A stretch of DNA of 64,000 bases from positions 17,809,846 to 17,873,845 of the forward strand of contig NC_052667.1 of the NCBI RefSeq assembly GCF_016802725.1, in the 5' to 3' direction. Source of the DNA: Solenopsis invicta (taxonomy: Eukaryota > Arthropoda > Insecta > Hymenoptera > Formicidae). Each line of letters opens with the position of its first letter. The first letter of the stretch is position 1. Below, in pieces: positions 41,058 to 52,051 of the stretch. A program made the position numbers and the translations under genes. The notes beneath the pieces are model-generated. The model made no database searches. It was given only the letters and a program-made list of their open reading frames with translations, and was not told the DNA's origin.

Positions 41058-41787
41058 GGGGAAAGTAGGTAAATTGCACGCACCTAAGGGAAATTTATCG
41101 CAGTGAAGTGATTTTTAAAGTTGAAATCGATACGAGTACAGAAATAGAAACTTTAAACATTTTTTTATCATTATGTATTGTCATATTGAACAATTTTTTA
41201 TTTGATAATGCTATATTCAGCAAAAAGAAGCAAGTGGTTAAACGAAAAAATTTCTCGGGCCTTGGGTAATTGTACGTGCGGTTGGATAAATGGACGCGGA
41301 GGAAAAATGAGGTTATAGCCCATTCTTTTAACTACACTACACTGCACTACACTGTACTAGTGGCACTATAGTTGATCTCACGTGGTCTCACGCCTTTCAA
41401 GATGGATGCGTAAAATTGTCGACGGCGGACTTGATTTGATAAATAAACAATTACTGGATGACTATTTAATTAAATTTAATAAACAATAGCTCAAAGAACG
41501 CAGGAAAAAACGTACTTTTGTTAGGTATAACAAAATTAAACGAATAAAGTAAAAATACAGACTTATTGCCTTATTTTCTGAACGCCAAAATCGCAAGAAA
41601 AATCATGATTTTACTTTTTCTTATTTTTTAAATTAACTACGTTTTTAAATGATATAACGTATGGTTATATATTTAAAAAATGCCTTCAGCCTACAAATAT
41701 CGTCGTGATATAAGTTTTATTCATCGGGAAGGTGCCAAACCACGAAGCGTACAATTACCCAGTGCGTACAATAACCCTACTTTCCCC
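41058..41787. mobile_element. TIR element with GGGGAAAGTAGG ends, TA-flanked
   Basis: The left end GGGGAAAGTAGGTAAATTGC and right end ATAACCCTACTTTCCCC are inverted; TA is present on both outer sides. It abuts the previous palindrome, sharing the TA. The 730-bp interior is non-coding. The style (G-rich TIR, TA duplication) suggests a pogo/Tc1-type non-autonomous element. Confidence 0.6.
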
Positions 41788-41798
41788 TATACATATAT

Positions 41799-42044
41799 CG
41801 ATGAGATTACGGGTTTTAGAATAAAGAGTAAGCGATTATATAGGAGGACAAAGAACTGTTTATTCAAACAGTACACGCGGGACGAAAAACGAGAGACTGC
41901 GAGAGAGACAAAACGTGAAGAGAACCAGGCAGCGTCACGTAGGGGAAAAAAGCAAAGACAAAATGAATAACATAGAAACGAAACTTAGAGTATTCTAGTT
42001 ACTTTACATTCAGTAATGGTGACCATACATTGCGTATTCTCACA
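41799..42044 (+). repeat. Solo LTR of the copia family
   Basis: Same sequence as 29973-30214 apart from a few changes, including a 5-bp GAGAG addition and CG for the initial TG. Surrounded by TA repeats, which fits LTR-LTR recombination of a former full element. Confidence 0.8.
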
Positions 42045-42045
42045 G

Positions 42046-42130
<85 letters not shown>
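42045..42130. repeat. Compound (TA)n(AG)n microsatellite
   Basis: TA repeats, AG repeats, TA repeats and a longer AG run in series. Confidence 0.9.
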
Positions 42131-42136
<6 letters not shown>

Positions 42137-42639
42137 CCGGGGCTATTCGTTAGATCTTTTTTTCTTTTGTGTCTCCTGAATCCTGTATTCATTAAAAAAA
42201 AATTGGACGGTTTGAAATGTTGAATCTTCCCCTTCACAATGTCATTATAGATAGAACACAGAAATGCACTTGCTTTGTACATATAAAAAGTACTTATAAA
42301 AAAGTCTACCAATGTCAAATATTTCAAATAACCCCGATCCCGGGAGAATTCGAAGCTAGTCCGAAAATATTCTGAAATTTATGTCTTAAGATGAAAAAAA
42401 AATGTAAAAAAAGCTATTGTTAAAATTTTGTTTTATTCAGAAACGGATATAGTATTATGAAGAAGTGTTACATACAATAAAAGAATACAAACGCACAATA
42501 GAGAATTTTATTGTTTAGCGTTTTCGGAACAAGTCAGGGACTATTCATATTTCGTGTAATTACATCTGTTGAGTATTAAATTGTGTATTTGATACATAGG
42601 ACGCAACAGGGATGAACATTATTGAATAATTTTTTATTT

Positions 42640-43110
42640 AAAGAATAAGAAATTGATGAATAAAAATTTATTCGTTATTCAGCTTTTTGTAAATGATGAA
42701 TAAAAATTTATTTGTTATTCGGCCTCTCGTAAATAATGAATAAAAATTTATTCGTTATTTAGCCACTTGTGAATGATGAATAAAAATTTATTTGTTATTT
42801 ATCCTCTTATAAGTGATGAATAAAAATTTATAGCCTCTCGTAAATAATGAATACATATTTATTTGTTATTTAGCCACTTGTGAATGATGAATCTATTCGT
42901 TATTCGGCCTCTTGTAAATATTTAATAAAATTTTATTTGTTATTCAGGCTATTATAAATAATGAATAAAAATTTATTCGTTATTCAGCTACTTGAAAATG
43001 ACGAATAAAAATTTAAACGTTATTTAGTCATTCTTCAATAATAAATAAGCACTTATTCTTTATTTAATGTTGAATAAGGAACAAAAATTTATTTTCTTAT
43101 TTAGTTCTCT
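42640..43110. repeat. 40-bp minisatellite, left arm of the hAT element
   Basis: GATGAATAAAAATTTATTCG starts at 42655, 42695, 42735 and 42775 (period 40). Later units are partly deleted. The inverted form fills 43965-44210 and 44575-44640. Confidence 0.85.
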
Positions 43111-43474
43111 TTGAATAACAAAATAAAATAAAATTATTATTTTTATTTTATAAATACTGGATAACGAATAAAGATTAATTTATAATTTTGTTTGTAACAA
43201 ATAATTACCTTAGCATTAACTGACCATATATATTTTAATAATTTAAAATTATTTTACTGATAATTAAAGAATGTAAAGGAGCATTTGAAAAAAATGTTAT
43301 TGCTTAACATAGTTTTTTAAATTTTTAATATGATACATTTATTACATTTATTACAGAATTTATAGAATAAAAATAACCCGTAATGGTCACAATTCCGATA
43401 ATAACATAACGTTCACATGGGATCCACTAGAGACTCCCCTGCACAAAATCAGTTGCTATTTGCCAGAAGGAGCA

Positions 43475-43583
43475 GTTCACTTGCACACCGTTCATTTGCC
43501 CACTACCACTCACAGCGGCCGATGTCTAGAGATTTTTTACTGGTGTGAGTGGTCTATGGGCATGTGAACGGTGTGCAAGTAAC
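43475..43583. mobile_element. Small MITE, exchangeable-end family, TTGCACAC version
   Basis: Ends GTTCACTTGCACACCGTTCA and TGTGAACGGTGTGCAAGTAAC are inverted. The inner segment CTACCACTCACAGCGGCCGA plus TGTCTAGAGATTTTT is the reverse complement of part of the core at 57924-58064. The other half of the core is missing. Confidence 0.65.
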
Positions 43584-43964
43584 ATACACCTTTGCTAGCT
43601 CTTTGAAATTTTATCGCAAAAATTTTACTGGACATACCTTGAAGTCTGTTCTTTATTATCCAATAATTTTTTTAAGTTAAAATTTAACATAATGAAAAAA
43701 TTCAAAATAAATAAAAAACTGCAAAATTTGACTTTTTTTACAAAAATATTCATAAAATTTTTTATTTTTAAGATAATTCAACCAAAATTTAAAGATGTAT
43801 TCTCAAGATAATATACTTTCAGATAAAAATTAGTTTCATAGAAGGTTGTTTGATTTTGAATGGTCTGTACGGTGTACTCTTAAAGTTAGCATGGGGTCCA
43901 AAAGACACCTGGTGACTATAACGAGATAATAATAATTTCAGTCGTTAATTTCGTTATTCAAAGA

Positions 43965-44640
43965 GAATTGAATAAAGAAATAAATTTTTGTTTCTTATTC
44001 AAGATGTATTGAATAAAGGAAAAGTGCTTATTCATTATTCAAGAATGACTAAATAACGTTTAAATTTTTATTCGACATTTTCAACTAGCTGAATAATGAT
44101 TAAATTTGTATTCATCATTCACAAGTAGTTGAATAACAAATAAATTTTTATTTATTATTTACAAGAGGCCAAATAACGAATAAATTTTTATTTATTATTT
44201 ACAGGGGTTTTTGTCAAGGATGGTCCATAAGATGGATAGTCAGTAGGCAAATTAACGCGAGCCAAGTCGTCAATTGCGTATAAAGTGTCCGTATATTATA
44301 TTAATATTATTAATATGTACAGTGCTCGTAGGCTGCTCCGGTAGAACTGCCGAATCGCGCGTCAAATTCGGGGTTCTCTCAAAACGCGCGTAAGGGTACA
44401 ATGACAATAACAAATCAGGGCCGATCATGCAATCCCGTAGAGCCAATCACAGTCTCGGAAATCACGCTGTGCTCCTCTGTACGTAACATGATTGGCAATG
44501 GAAATGTGCCCACGGCATTGTGATCGACAGTGCCATGCTCGACAACAGAAATATGCCTACAATAAGTAACTGAATAAATAAATTTTTATTTATCATTTAC
44601 AAGAGGCCAAATAACGAATAAATTTTTATTCACCAATCGT
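43965..44640. repeat. 40-bp minisatellite, right arm of the hAT element, split
   Basis: CGAATAAATTTTTATTTATTA-type units, the reverse complement of the left arm, at 43965-44210 and 44575-44640. The interrupting 44211-44570 segment is GC-richer, contains CCAATCACAGTCTCGGAAA, and has no recognised origin. Confidence 0.75.
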
Positions 44641-45090
44641 CAATCATTAAATGTCAATCATGCCCATCCCTGGGACGCAATTATGAAAGAAAAAAATTGT
44701 CCGAACGACGATTCAACGTTTGGTGTTTCGAATAGTCCCAGACATCAACTGTGTGCATTATTGAGTATGATTGACAAAAAATAGACATCACACAGCAAAA
44801 AGTAAACACGAAATGTTTCAAATACATTCAACTGGACACGATACATTCAAAGTTTTTAAAGAGAATTTTATTTATCTTACTTAAATCTCGAAGAAATACT
44901 GACTATCAGAAAATACTTTAACTGTCGCAAAACACATTTTTCACTACTATGACTTCAATACGTCGCCGTTACCAACAAAACTTTGTTAGCAACATCATTA
45001 CATTAGGACGCGTTTACAGTAATTAAAGTAAATTTTTAATATGTATCCATAAAAAGATATTTCCATTTTTCGAGTTGCCCCGGTCTCCCC

Positions 45091-45636
45091 TAATGCCTTT
45101 TTACATATGATCAAGAGATACAGTGGTGTCTCGTGCTAAATAAACACGAAGCCCGTATCTCTACACGAATTACGAGTAACACGAAAAACAATCGTTGTGT
45201 TTCTACTTTATGATTGCTAGAAATCAAGCATCACGCGCAAGAAGATAGACGTAATAAGAAGAAATAAAATTACCTTTTCAAGAAAAGCAAAAAAACACCA
45301 AATATGTATGTACATTTCTAATCTTTTTTTTGTAAAACCCTGAAATAAACCGTATTTTTAATCGCGCAAAATTGGCTCATATTGTCAATGCGTGACGGAT
45401 GACAAAAATTAATTCGAGTGAGAGGAAAGGCGAATAACGAGCATCGAATGCAGTTAATGAATTAATATGATATTTATTGAGTTAACAATAGTTGCTTACA
45501 TATAAAAATTCTTTGTAACGCGTGCAAACAATACATTTACAGATACTTTGGAGTTGCGGATCTCAAACATATTTTGGAAACGCGGATTTACACATGTATT
45601 TTAGTAACGCGGAGTGACATATATAATTTATATATA
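45091..45636. other. Unassigned DNA
   Basis: No coding frame or inverted repeat noticed. 45520-45620 has three loose direct copies of a GGAAACGCGGATTTACA-like motif. Confidence 0.4.
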
Positions 45637-45781
45637 CAGGGTGATTATTAATGGTTGTACCTACTTTTTACCATAGGAACACGCATTTGTAATTTCTAAT
45701 ATAATATTTTAGAAATACGTATCCGTCGGTAAATCACGCTGCTAAAGTACAAAGTGGAGACATTCATTAATAATCACCCTG
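45637..45781. mobile_element. Short MITE with CAGGGTGATTATTAATG ends
   Basis: 145 bp, ends CAGGGTGATTATTAATGG and CATTAATAATCACCCTG between TA bases. Shares only terminal sequence with the 39329-41055 palindrome. Confidence 0.75.
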
Positions 45782-45999
45782 TATATATATATATATATAT
45801 ATTTTTATAATGCGGATAGGCAATTTACGCAATATGTACGAGAAACGGTTGATAATTAGTCGGCGCCTACCAATATTACAACACTGTTGTTATTCGTAAA
45901 TACTAACTTTTAAATGACTGCTTTCCAATTTTCAGCCCGCTACGTCATTTAATTTGTGTTTGACAGTAAATAAAAGCAAACAACTTTTGCATTTTTACA

Positions 46000-46345
46000 A
46001 AAATGAATAAAATCGAATTGTGCAATGATCGACTATCACAATGGCTAAATTCTATGAATTGCGCTACGAATTGGTTTCTTATTCGCCATATTCTCCTGAT
46101 TTGACTTCATCCGACTATTATTTATTTCCAAAATTGAAGAAATGGCTCGGTGGTCAAATTTAGGACAAATGAGGTTATTGCTAAAATAAAGGCCTATTTC
46201 CAAAAATCGTATTATTCGGAGAGCATCGAAAAATTGGAGAATCATTGAACGAAATGTAGAGCTTAAAGATTATGTTGAGAAATAAAATTAGTTTTGCCGA
46301 AAAAAGTTTGTATTTTCTTGCCTAGGCCGACTAATTATTAACCGC
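46000..46345 (+). pseudogene. Mariner transposase remnant
   Basis: Across frames one can read YELVSYSPYSPDLTSSDYYL, FPKLKKWLGG and a C-terminal NEVIAKIKAYFQ...SIEKLE. These are the third catalytic Asp motif and tail of a mariner transposase. Many stops and frameshifts. A mariner-like tail (TTTTGCCGAAAAAAGTTTG) follows. Confidence 0.7.
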
Positions 46346-46425
46346 CCCTCGTATGTACACCCAAGGACTTTGATTCTGTCCATGGGAAAATTTTCCAAAC
46401 TGAGAAGTCGCTATCTTTCTACATA

Positions 46426-48828
46426 CCGTCAAATGGGGCAATTAGTAACACTGGGGCATTAAGTAACAGCACTTTAAATTCTGTTTCGGGATTTTTTTTA
46501 TCGACGTTGTTGTTATCCGATGTTCGTAAATTGAACAGTTTTCGAAAGGTGGCAGCACTGACTATCGGATTCTGTGACACTTGCCATAACTTGATGACGT
46601 TTTAGTTAATCTGTTGTATAATGAAAGTAAACGTAATTTTTGTTGAAAAATTTTATCTGAAAAACTTTACTTGTACAGGTAAGTAGGAGCGTTACGAATT
46701 ACACCATAAACCCATACGTTGTTCTTTATTTCTTTGTGATTAAAAAAAAACGGATTTGATGAAGATAGTATAATATTTGCGTCTGGTGAAACGTGAAACG
46801 TGAAAAAAGTCAACATTTTTAGGAAAGTGGGGTAATAAGTAACACGTGTTTGTGAGAGTTATGGCAACGCTAAATGACGTAATTTCGATTGCAATATCTG
46901 TTGTGACATTTATCATTTTGTCAGATGGTAAGGACGTACAAAAGGATCATCGGCAAAGGAGGCAGAGCGACAGTCGACTTGGATAGGCTACGCGAAGCTC
47001 TAAAGGCGGTCACGGAAGACCATATGACACTACGTGAAGCAGCAAACAAATTTAAAGTAAATTACGTTAGCATTCATCGTCGATTAAAATTTCCCGACAC
47101 ACAAAATAAAGCAGGTAGAACCACAGCACTAACACATTCAATTGAGATCAGAATTTGTAAACGTTTGATTATTTGTGCTGAATGGGGATATCCGTTGACA
47201 ATGTTGGAATTGCAACAATTGATTTTTCAATTTCTGGCAGATAATAACATCGAAGTACCACGATTTACAAACAACATTCCAGGAACTGACTATTTGCGTG
47301 GGTTTTTGAAGCGCCACCGCGACACTCTAACCTTTCGGTTGTGCCAAAATATTAAAAGAAAACGTGCCGCCGTGAACGCAGAGATCGTTACGGAGTATTA
47401 CGATGAATTAGCCAAATCATTAAAGGGAGTTCCTGTCGAAAACATTTTCAATTATGATGAAACAAATTTCAGCGATAACCCCAGTGAACAAAATTTCTTG
47501 TGCAAACGAAAGGCGAAATACGTTGAAAGAATTATGAACAATTCGAAAACCGCCCACTCAGTAATGTTTTGTGGAAATGCTCTTGGTCAAATGCTGCCGA
47601 TCTATGTCGTGTATAAGGCTACCAATATGTATGATTCTTGGATGTCAGGTGGGCCTCCACAAACGCGATTTAACCGAACGAAGAATGGATGGTTCGATAA
47701 AGTCACCTTCGAAGATTGGATTAAAACTATCGTGATTCCTGCGCTTCGACGCCTTGACGGCATTAAAATTCTAATTGGCGACAATTTGTCGTCTCATTTG
47801 TCGCTGGAAGTCATTCGCCTTTGCGAATTGCATTACATAAAATTTGTATTTTTGCCGTCAAATTCCACGCATCTACTGCAGCCATTAGATGTGGCCGTGT
47901 ATGCGCCATTAAAGCATTACTGGCGTACAATACTCACTGATTGGAAGAAATCGTCTGGGATGATCGCTACTACGGTTTCCAAAAGCGTATTTCCATCGCT
48001 TCTCACGAAGCTGATGGACAAAGCGACTCCAACACTTAAGGCAAATGTCATCAGTGGTTTCCGTAAATGCGGCATACATCCACTGAATTTAACAGAGATG
48101 TTGAGCCGTCTGCCAAAAGCGCCTGAAACTCCGCACCAGAACGGACCAAACGTAGAAGAAGCTCTACACAACCAGTTTTATCGCTTTCATGCAATCGCTG
48201 CAACCAACCGAGCAGCCTGCACAGCAACAAAAAAAGAAGCAAAAAGTCGCTGCGGGCAAAAGTGTTTCTGTCGAAGATTTGTTAAATCCAAAAGCGATGG
48301 CCGAGTTGCTGGAACCGCAGCCATCAACCTCTGGCACTCAACAGAACTGGAACCAACCTAAGAAGCGTGGAAGACCGAAAAAACAGCAAGAACCAGCTCC
48401 ACAGGCTTCCAGAAAATCAACCAGAGCTCGAACATTGAGAGCAAGAAACGTGAACGCTTGTTTGGACTCCGATTCATCATAGGGTTAAGATAAAATTCCA
48501 TGTTTTTAATTCATTTATTTTATCATATTTATTTTTTCACATACTTTATTTTAATATATTTCCAATGGGTTCTAGATAAAAATTACGTTTCTATTAATAT
48601 AAATCTATGCGTGTTACTTATTGCCCCATTTTAGACTTTTGCAAAAAACACCACTTTTTTTAAGAAAAATATAGGATAATAAGTAAAAATATATATAAAC
48701 ACCAGATGTATCTAAAGTTCAGACTCACATCATGTGGAATCTGCTTCAAACCGCATATCGCTCCTTTTAAAATGTCGAAAGAAATGAGTTTGAACTTTTT
48801 TTTTGTTACTAATTGCCCCATTTGACGG
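46426..48828 (+). mobile_element. Pogo-like transposon, 2.4 kb, with TA duplication
   Basis: Ends CCGTCAAATGGGGCAATTAG and CTAATTGCCCCATTTGACGG are perfect inverted repeats flanked by TA (46424-46425, 48829-48830). It inserted into the TA of the ACATACTTACAG sequence of MITE X1. It carries one transposase gene. Confidence 0.9.
46925..48482 (+). CDS. Pogo-like transposase, frameshifted near the C-terminus
   Basis: ATG at 46925. Residues 20-60 form a psq-type helix-turn-helix (DHMTLREAANKFKVNYVSIH), then a CENPB-like second DNA-binding region and a DDE domain. Catalytic residues: NYDETN (Asp178), LIGDNLSSHL (Asp286) and LLQPLDVAVY (Asp322), 35 residues between the last two, all intact. One frame runs 478 codons to 48361. 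After about 48185 its residues turn atypical, while an overlapping frame (48189-48482) encodes AGKSVSVEDLLNPKAMAELL and an AT-hook-like KKRGRPKKQQ. A single-base shift near 48185 probably joins them, giving a protein of about 515 residues. Catalytic function may survive, as the DDE domain is unbroken. Confidence 0.8.
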
Positions 48829-49118
48829 TACTTACAGTTCATGATTAACGACCAATAAGCTCTAGTCGTTTCATTAATTATAAACTGCGAGTATGTAGGA
48901 CTTGGTTAGGCTGAGTGAAGGTATGCGGTTGCATGGTGTGAGCCGATGTGAGATAAGAAGCGAAATAGCGAATATTAGGATAGATACAGGTGTAAGGAGG
49001 CGAGAATTAGCGAGGTAGAGAGGTAAGATAGGGGAATTGGAGGAGAAGGTAGGTGGAGAGAATTGGCGGAGAAAAAGGCGGATTAAAGCGAGGATAGAAA
49101 GAGGAGGTAGGCAAGGAA

Positions 49119-49982
49119 ATGTCGGGATTAGGCAAGGACGAGAAGGTCGGTAAGGTAGGGAAGCAGCTCAAACTGACTACAGTCGGTAAAAGTGAAGGTA
49201 AAGAAGGAGGAAAGAGAGTGACTTTCAAACTCTCGGAAGAGAGGGAAAAAGGAGAGCGAGAAGATTTAATTAAGGTAATGATGGAGGAATTAAAAATACT
49301 GAAAGGCGATAGGAAAGTGTATCAAGAAAAGATGAAAAAATTCAAGAAAGTAGTTAAAGAATGCGAGAAAAAGATAGGAAGGCTAGAAGAAAAAATAGAT
49401 GAAATGGAAAAGGATTGTAAGGAAGAAAGGGAGAAAGATTTGACAAGCGTGGAGGAGGGAGGAGAGCAAGAAAACAGGAGAAGCGTTGGAAGCGTATGGA
49501 GCCTGAGGAGTAGTACGGTCAGTAAGGCGAGTTTAGATTCTAGCGGACTAAGCGAGAGAGAGATAAGTAGTCTTAGGAAATGAGCAGCGGAAAGAGATTG
49601 GGAGGATAGGAAACTCAATATTATTATAAAAGGTGTAAACATGCCCGAGACAGTGAAGAAAGACAGGTTAGAAAGAAGGAAGTGGGCAGAAGATTTGATA
49701 AAGGAAAAAATAGAAGTAACTTGCAAGATAATAAGCTGTAGAGTAAGTGGACCCGTGATAATTGCAAAACTGGAGAACGAGGAAAAGAAAAAGGAAGTAA
49801 TGATTAATAAGTCGAAGTTAAAGCTAAAAGGAGAAAGGATATTTTTGGAGAACGACATGAGCTGGGAACAGAGAAGAACGCAGGAGAGGATAAAAAGATG
49901 GTGGAAAGAGCAGAAAGAGAAAGGAGTTCAAGTAAAAATAGGATTCAGCAGAGTGAAAATAGGAGATATATGGAGACCATAG
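49119..49982 (+). pseudogene. LINE ORF1, one in-frame stop
   Basis: ATG at 49119. A Lys/Glu-rich N-terminus leads into a long coiled coil (EELKILKGDRKVYQEKMKKF onward), a Ser-rich hinge, then TGA at 49581-49583. The same frame goes on with LNIIIKGVNMPE and an RRM-like, basic domain (WEQRRTQERIKRWWKEQKEK) to TAG at 49980. Coiled coil plus RRM-type domain fits the RNA-binding ORF1 protein of several LINE clades. Confidence 0.65.
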
Positions 49983-51416
49983 CAAGAGATAAAGAGGGAG
50001 GAGGAAAGGAGAGAGAAAAAAGAAGCAGGTGACAGAAGAGAGGAGAATCGGAATTTCAGCTAAGCCGAGAAGAGGAAGGGAGACGCGGGGAGAGAGTAGT
50101 AATAAATAAGAGGAACAGGAGAAAATGCCTATTTTGGAACGTGGCGGGAATAGGAAACAAAGATAAAGAATTTTGGAAATACGTGAGAGAGTTTGAGATA
50201 ATCAGTATGTGTAAGACCTGGGTAGAAGAGAGCGGATGGGAGCGCATGAAAGATAGGTTGCCTGAATCGCATGAATGGATTTGTAGTTTTGCAAGGAAGG
50301 AAAAAAACAAAAGAAGGGCGAGAGGAGGATTTATAATAGGCAAGAGGAAAGAGGAAATAGGAGAAAGGAATAGGATAATGATAATAAAAGAGAAGGAGGA
50401 AATGGTGATGACAGAGATAGCTTAGGAGAATGAGAAACAGAGAATTATTTCAGTTTACGGAGCACAAGGAGGAAAGGATTTGAATGAGAAGTTAGAGGAA
50501 CTTATAGGAGAAGAGGAGGAAGGAAATTTAATAATAAGAGATTTTAATGTGAGGATAGGAGAACTAGGAGGTAAGGACATAGGAGAAGGAGAGAGACACA
50601 GTAAAGATAAAGTAATAGGTAATGGAGGAAGAAAAATAGTAGAGTGGATAACGGAAAAAGGCTGGTTCATCTTGAATGGGACAATGGAAGGAGATTGGGA
50701 GGGTGAGTTTACATACGTAGGAGTAAGAGGATGTACGGTTATAGATTATGTAATTGTAAGCGTAGATATAAGAGATAGAATTTATAAGTTTAGAGTAGGG
50801 GACAGAGTGGACTCGGACCACATGCCGTTGGAGATGGAGTTCAGCGGGGGAGAAGAAGAAATGGATCCAGAAGAAAAACAAGAGGAAGAAGAGGAAGTAA
50901 AAATAGAAACGATTCTATGGGATGACAAGGCGAAGGAGATGTACGCAGAAAGGACGGAGCAATTGTGTAACACGGAAGAGCTGGAAGAAAAGGAATTGGA
51001 CACATTAGAAGAAGAATGGGAAAAGATAAAGAAGATTGTAAAGGAAGCAATGGTGAAGAAAAGAATAAAGAGAAGGGAGAAAGAGCTAGGTCATAAAGAT
51101 TGGTAGGACAGAAGCTGCACCAGAAAGAAGAGAGAGGTAAAAGAATCTACAAGAAATGGAGGAAAAGAAGAATAGGAAGAGACAGATATATGAAGGAGAA
51201 AAGAAATCTGAAAGAACTGCTAGAAAAGAAACAAAAGGAGAAGAGAAGAAAGGAAGAGGAGGAACTGAGAAGGATGAAAAATGAAGCAGACGTGTGGAAA
51301 TATATAAATAGGAAGAGAGGGAGGAGAACAATGATGGACAAAAAGATAGAAAAGGAAGAATGGAGAAAACACTTCATGGACCTGCTTGACGGTTTGGAGA
51401 TGGGCTCGTTGGAGAG

Positions 51417-51557
51417 GGGTGACACTCTTTTGGACACAGCACAATTGGACACAAACCAATCATCTTGACTTATCTATCCAAACCAACGGAAAAACTCTAG
51501 GCATTGGCCGCTGTGAGTGGTGGTGTCCAATCGTGCGGTGTCCAATCGTGCGCACCC
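51417..51557. mobile_element. Small MITE, exchangeable-end family, TTGGACAC version, 10-bp duplication
   Basis: CGTTGGAGAG stands at 51407-51416 and 51558-51567. Ends GGGTGACAC and GTGCGCACCC. TTGGACAC occurs twice on the left, GTGTCCAA twice on the right, each pair with a 7-bp spacer. The core ACCAATCATCTTGACTTATC, CCAACGGAAAAACTCTAGGC and GGCCGCTGTGAGTGGTG is shared with other copies. A 9-11-bp duplication suggests Mutator-like mobilisation. Confidence 0.8.
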
Positions 51558-52051
51558 CGTTGGAGAGTAAGAATGGAGGAGAAACAGCAGCAAGAAAAAG
51601 AAGAAGAGGAAGAAATAGTGGAGGCAGAAATAATTAAAGCAGTTGGCAAAATTAAGGTCAAGAAAGCAGCAGGTATTGATGGGATTCCGGCAGTAGCATG
51701 GAAGTACGCGGGCAAAAAACTTTGGAAAAGGCTGGTGAAGATAATGAAACGGATTTGGTATACAGAAGAGGTGCCAAACGATTGGAGAATGAGCATAATT
51801 ATGCCGTTATATAAAAGAGGAGAGAAGGAGAAGGCCAGCTATTACAGAGGTATCTCTATTCTTTGTTCGGCGTATAAGATCTATGCGGAATTTATCAGGA
51901 ATAAACTGGAGACGGAGGTGGAAGATCGAGACCTGGTTCCGGCGAGTCAAGCGGGTTTTAGAAGAGGGAGGTCGACCATGGACAACATCTTCGTTCTCAG
52001 TCACTTGATGCAGAGGGAGAAAGGAAAAGGAGGAAGGAACGAAAAGGTATA

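Larger units (their letters stand above)
42607..44672. mobile_element. Non-autonomous hAT element with GGACGCAA target duplication
   Basis: The ends CAGGGATG and CATCCCTG are exact inverted repeats of hAT type. GGACGCAA is present at 42599-42606 and 44673-44680 as a perfect 8-bp duplication. The arms are arrays of a 40-bp minisatellite in opposite orientation. The centre holds a small exchangeable-end MITE at 43475-43583 and, in the right arm, a 360-bp unrelated segment (44211-44570). No transposase. Confidence 0.8.
42131..45090. mobile_element. Putative outer TIR element, GGAGACCGGGGC ends
   Basis: The left end GGAGACCGGGGCTATTCG and right end CGAGTTGCCCCGGTCTCC are near-inverted. Most of its length is the hAT element inserted at 42607-44672. 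The remaining arms are non-coding and the right arm holds GTTTCGAATAGTCCCAGAC. Evidence rests on the ends only. Confidence 0.45.

Noticed and set aside
48189..48482. Independent small AT-hook gene
   Set aside because: It overlaps the pogo-like transposase end in another frame and is better explained as its frameshifted C-terminus.
49007..51452. Many Ser/Phe/Leu-rich minus-strand frames
   Set aside because: They are antisense shadows of the A/G-rich LINE ORFs.
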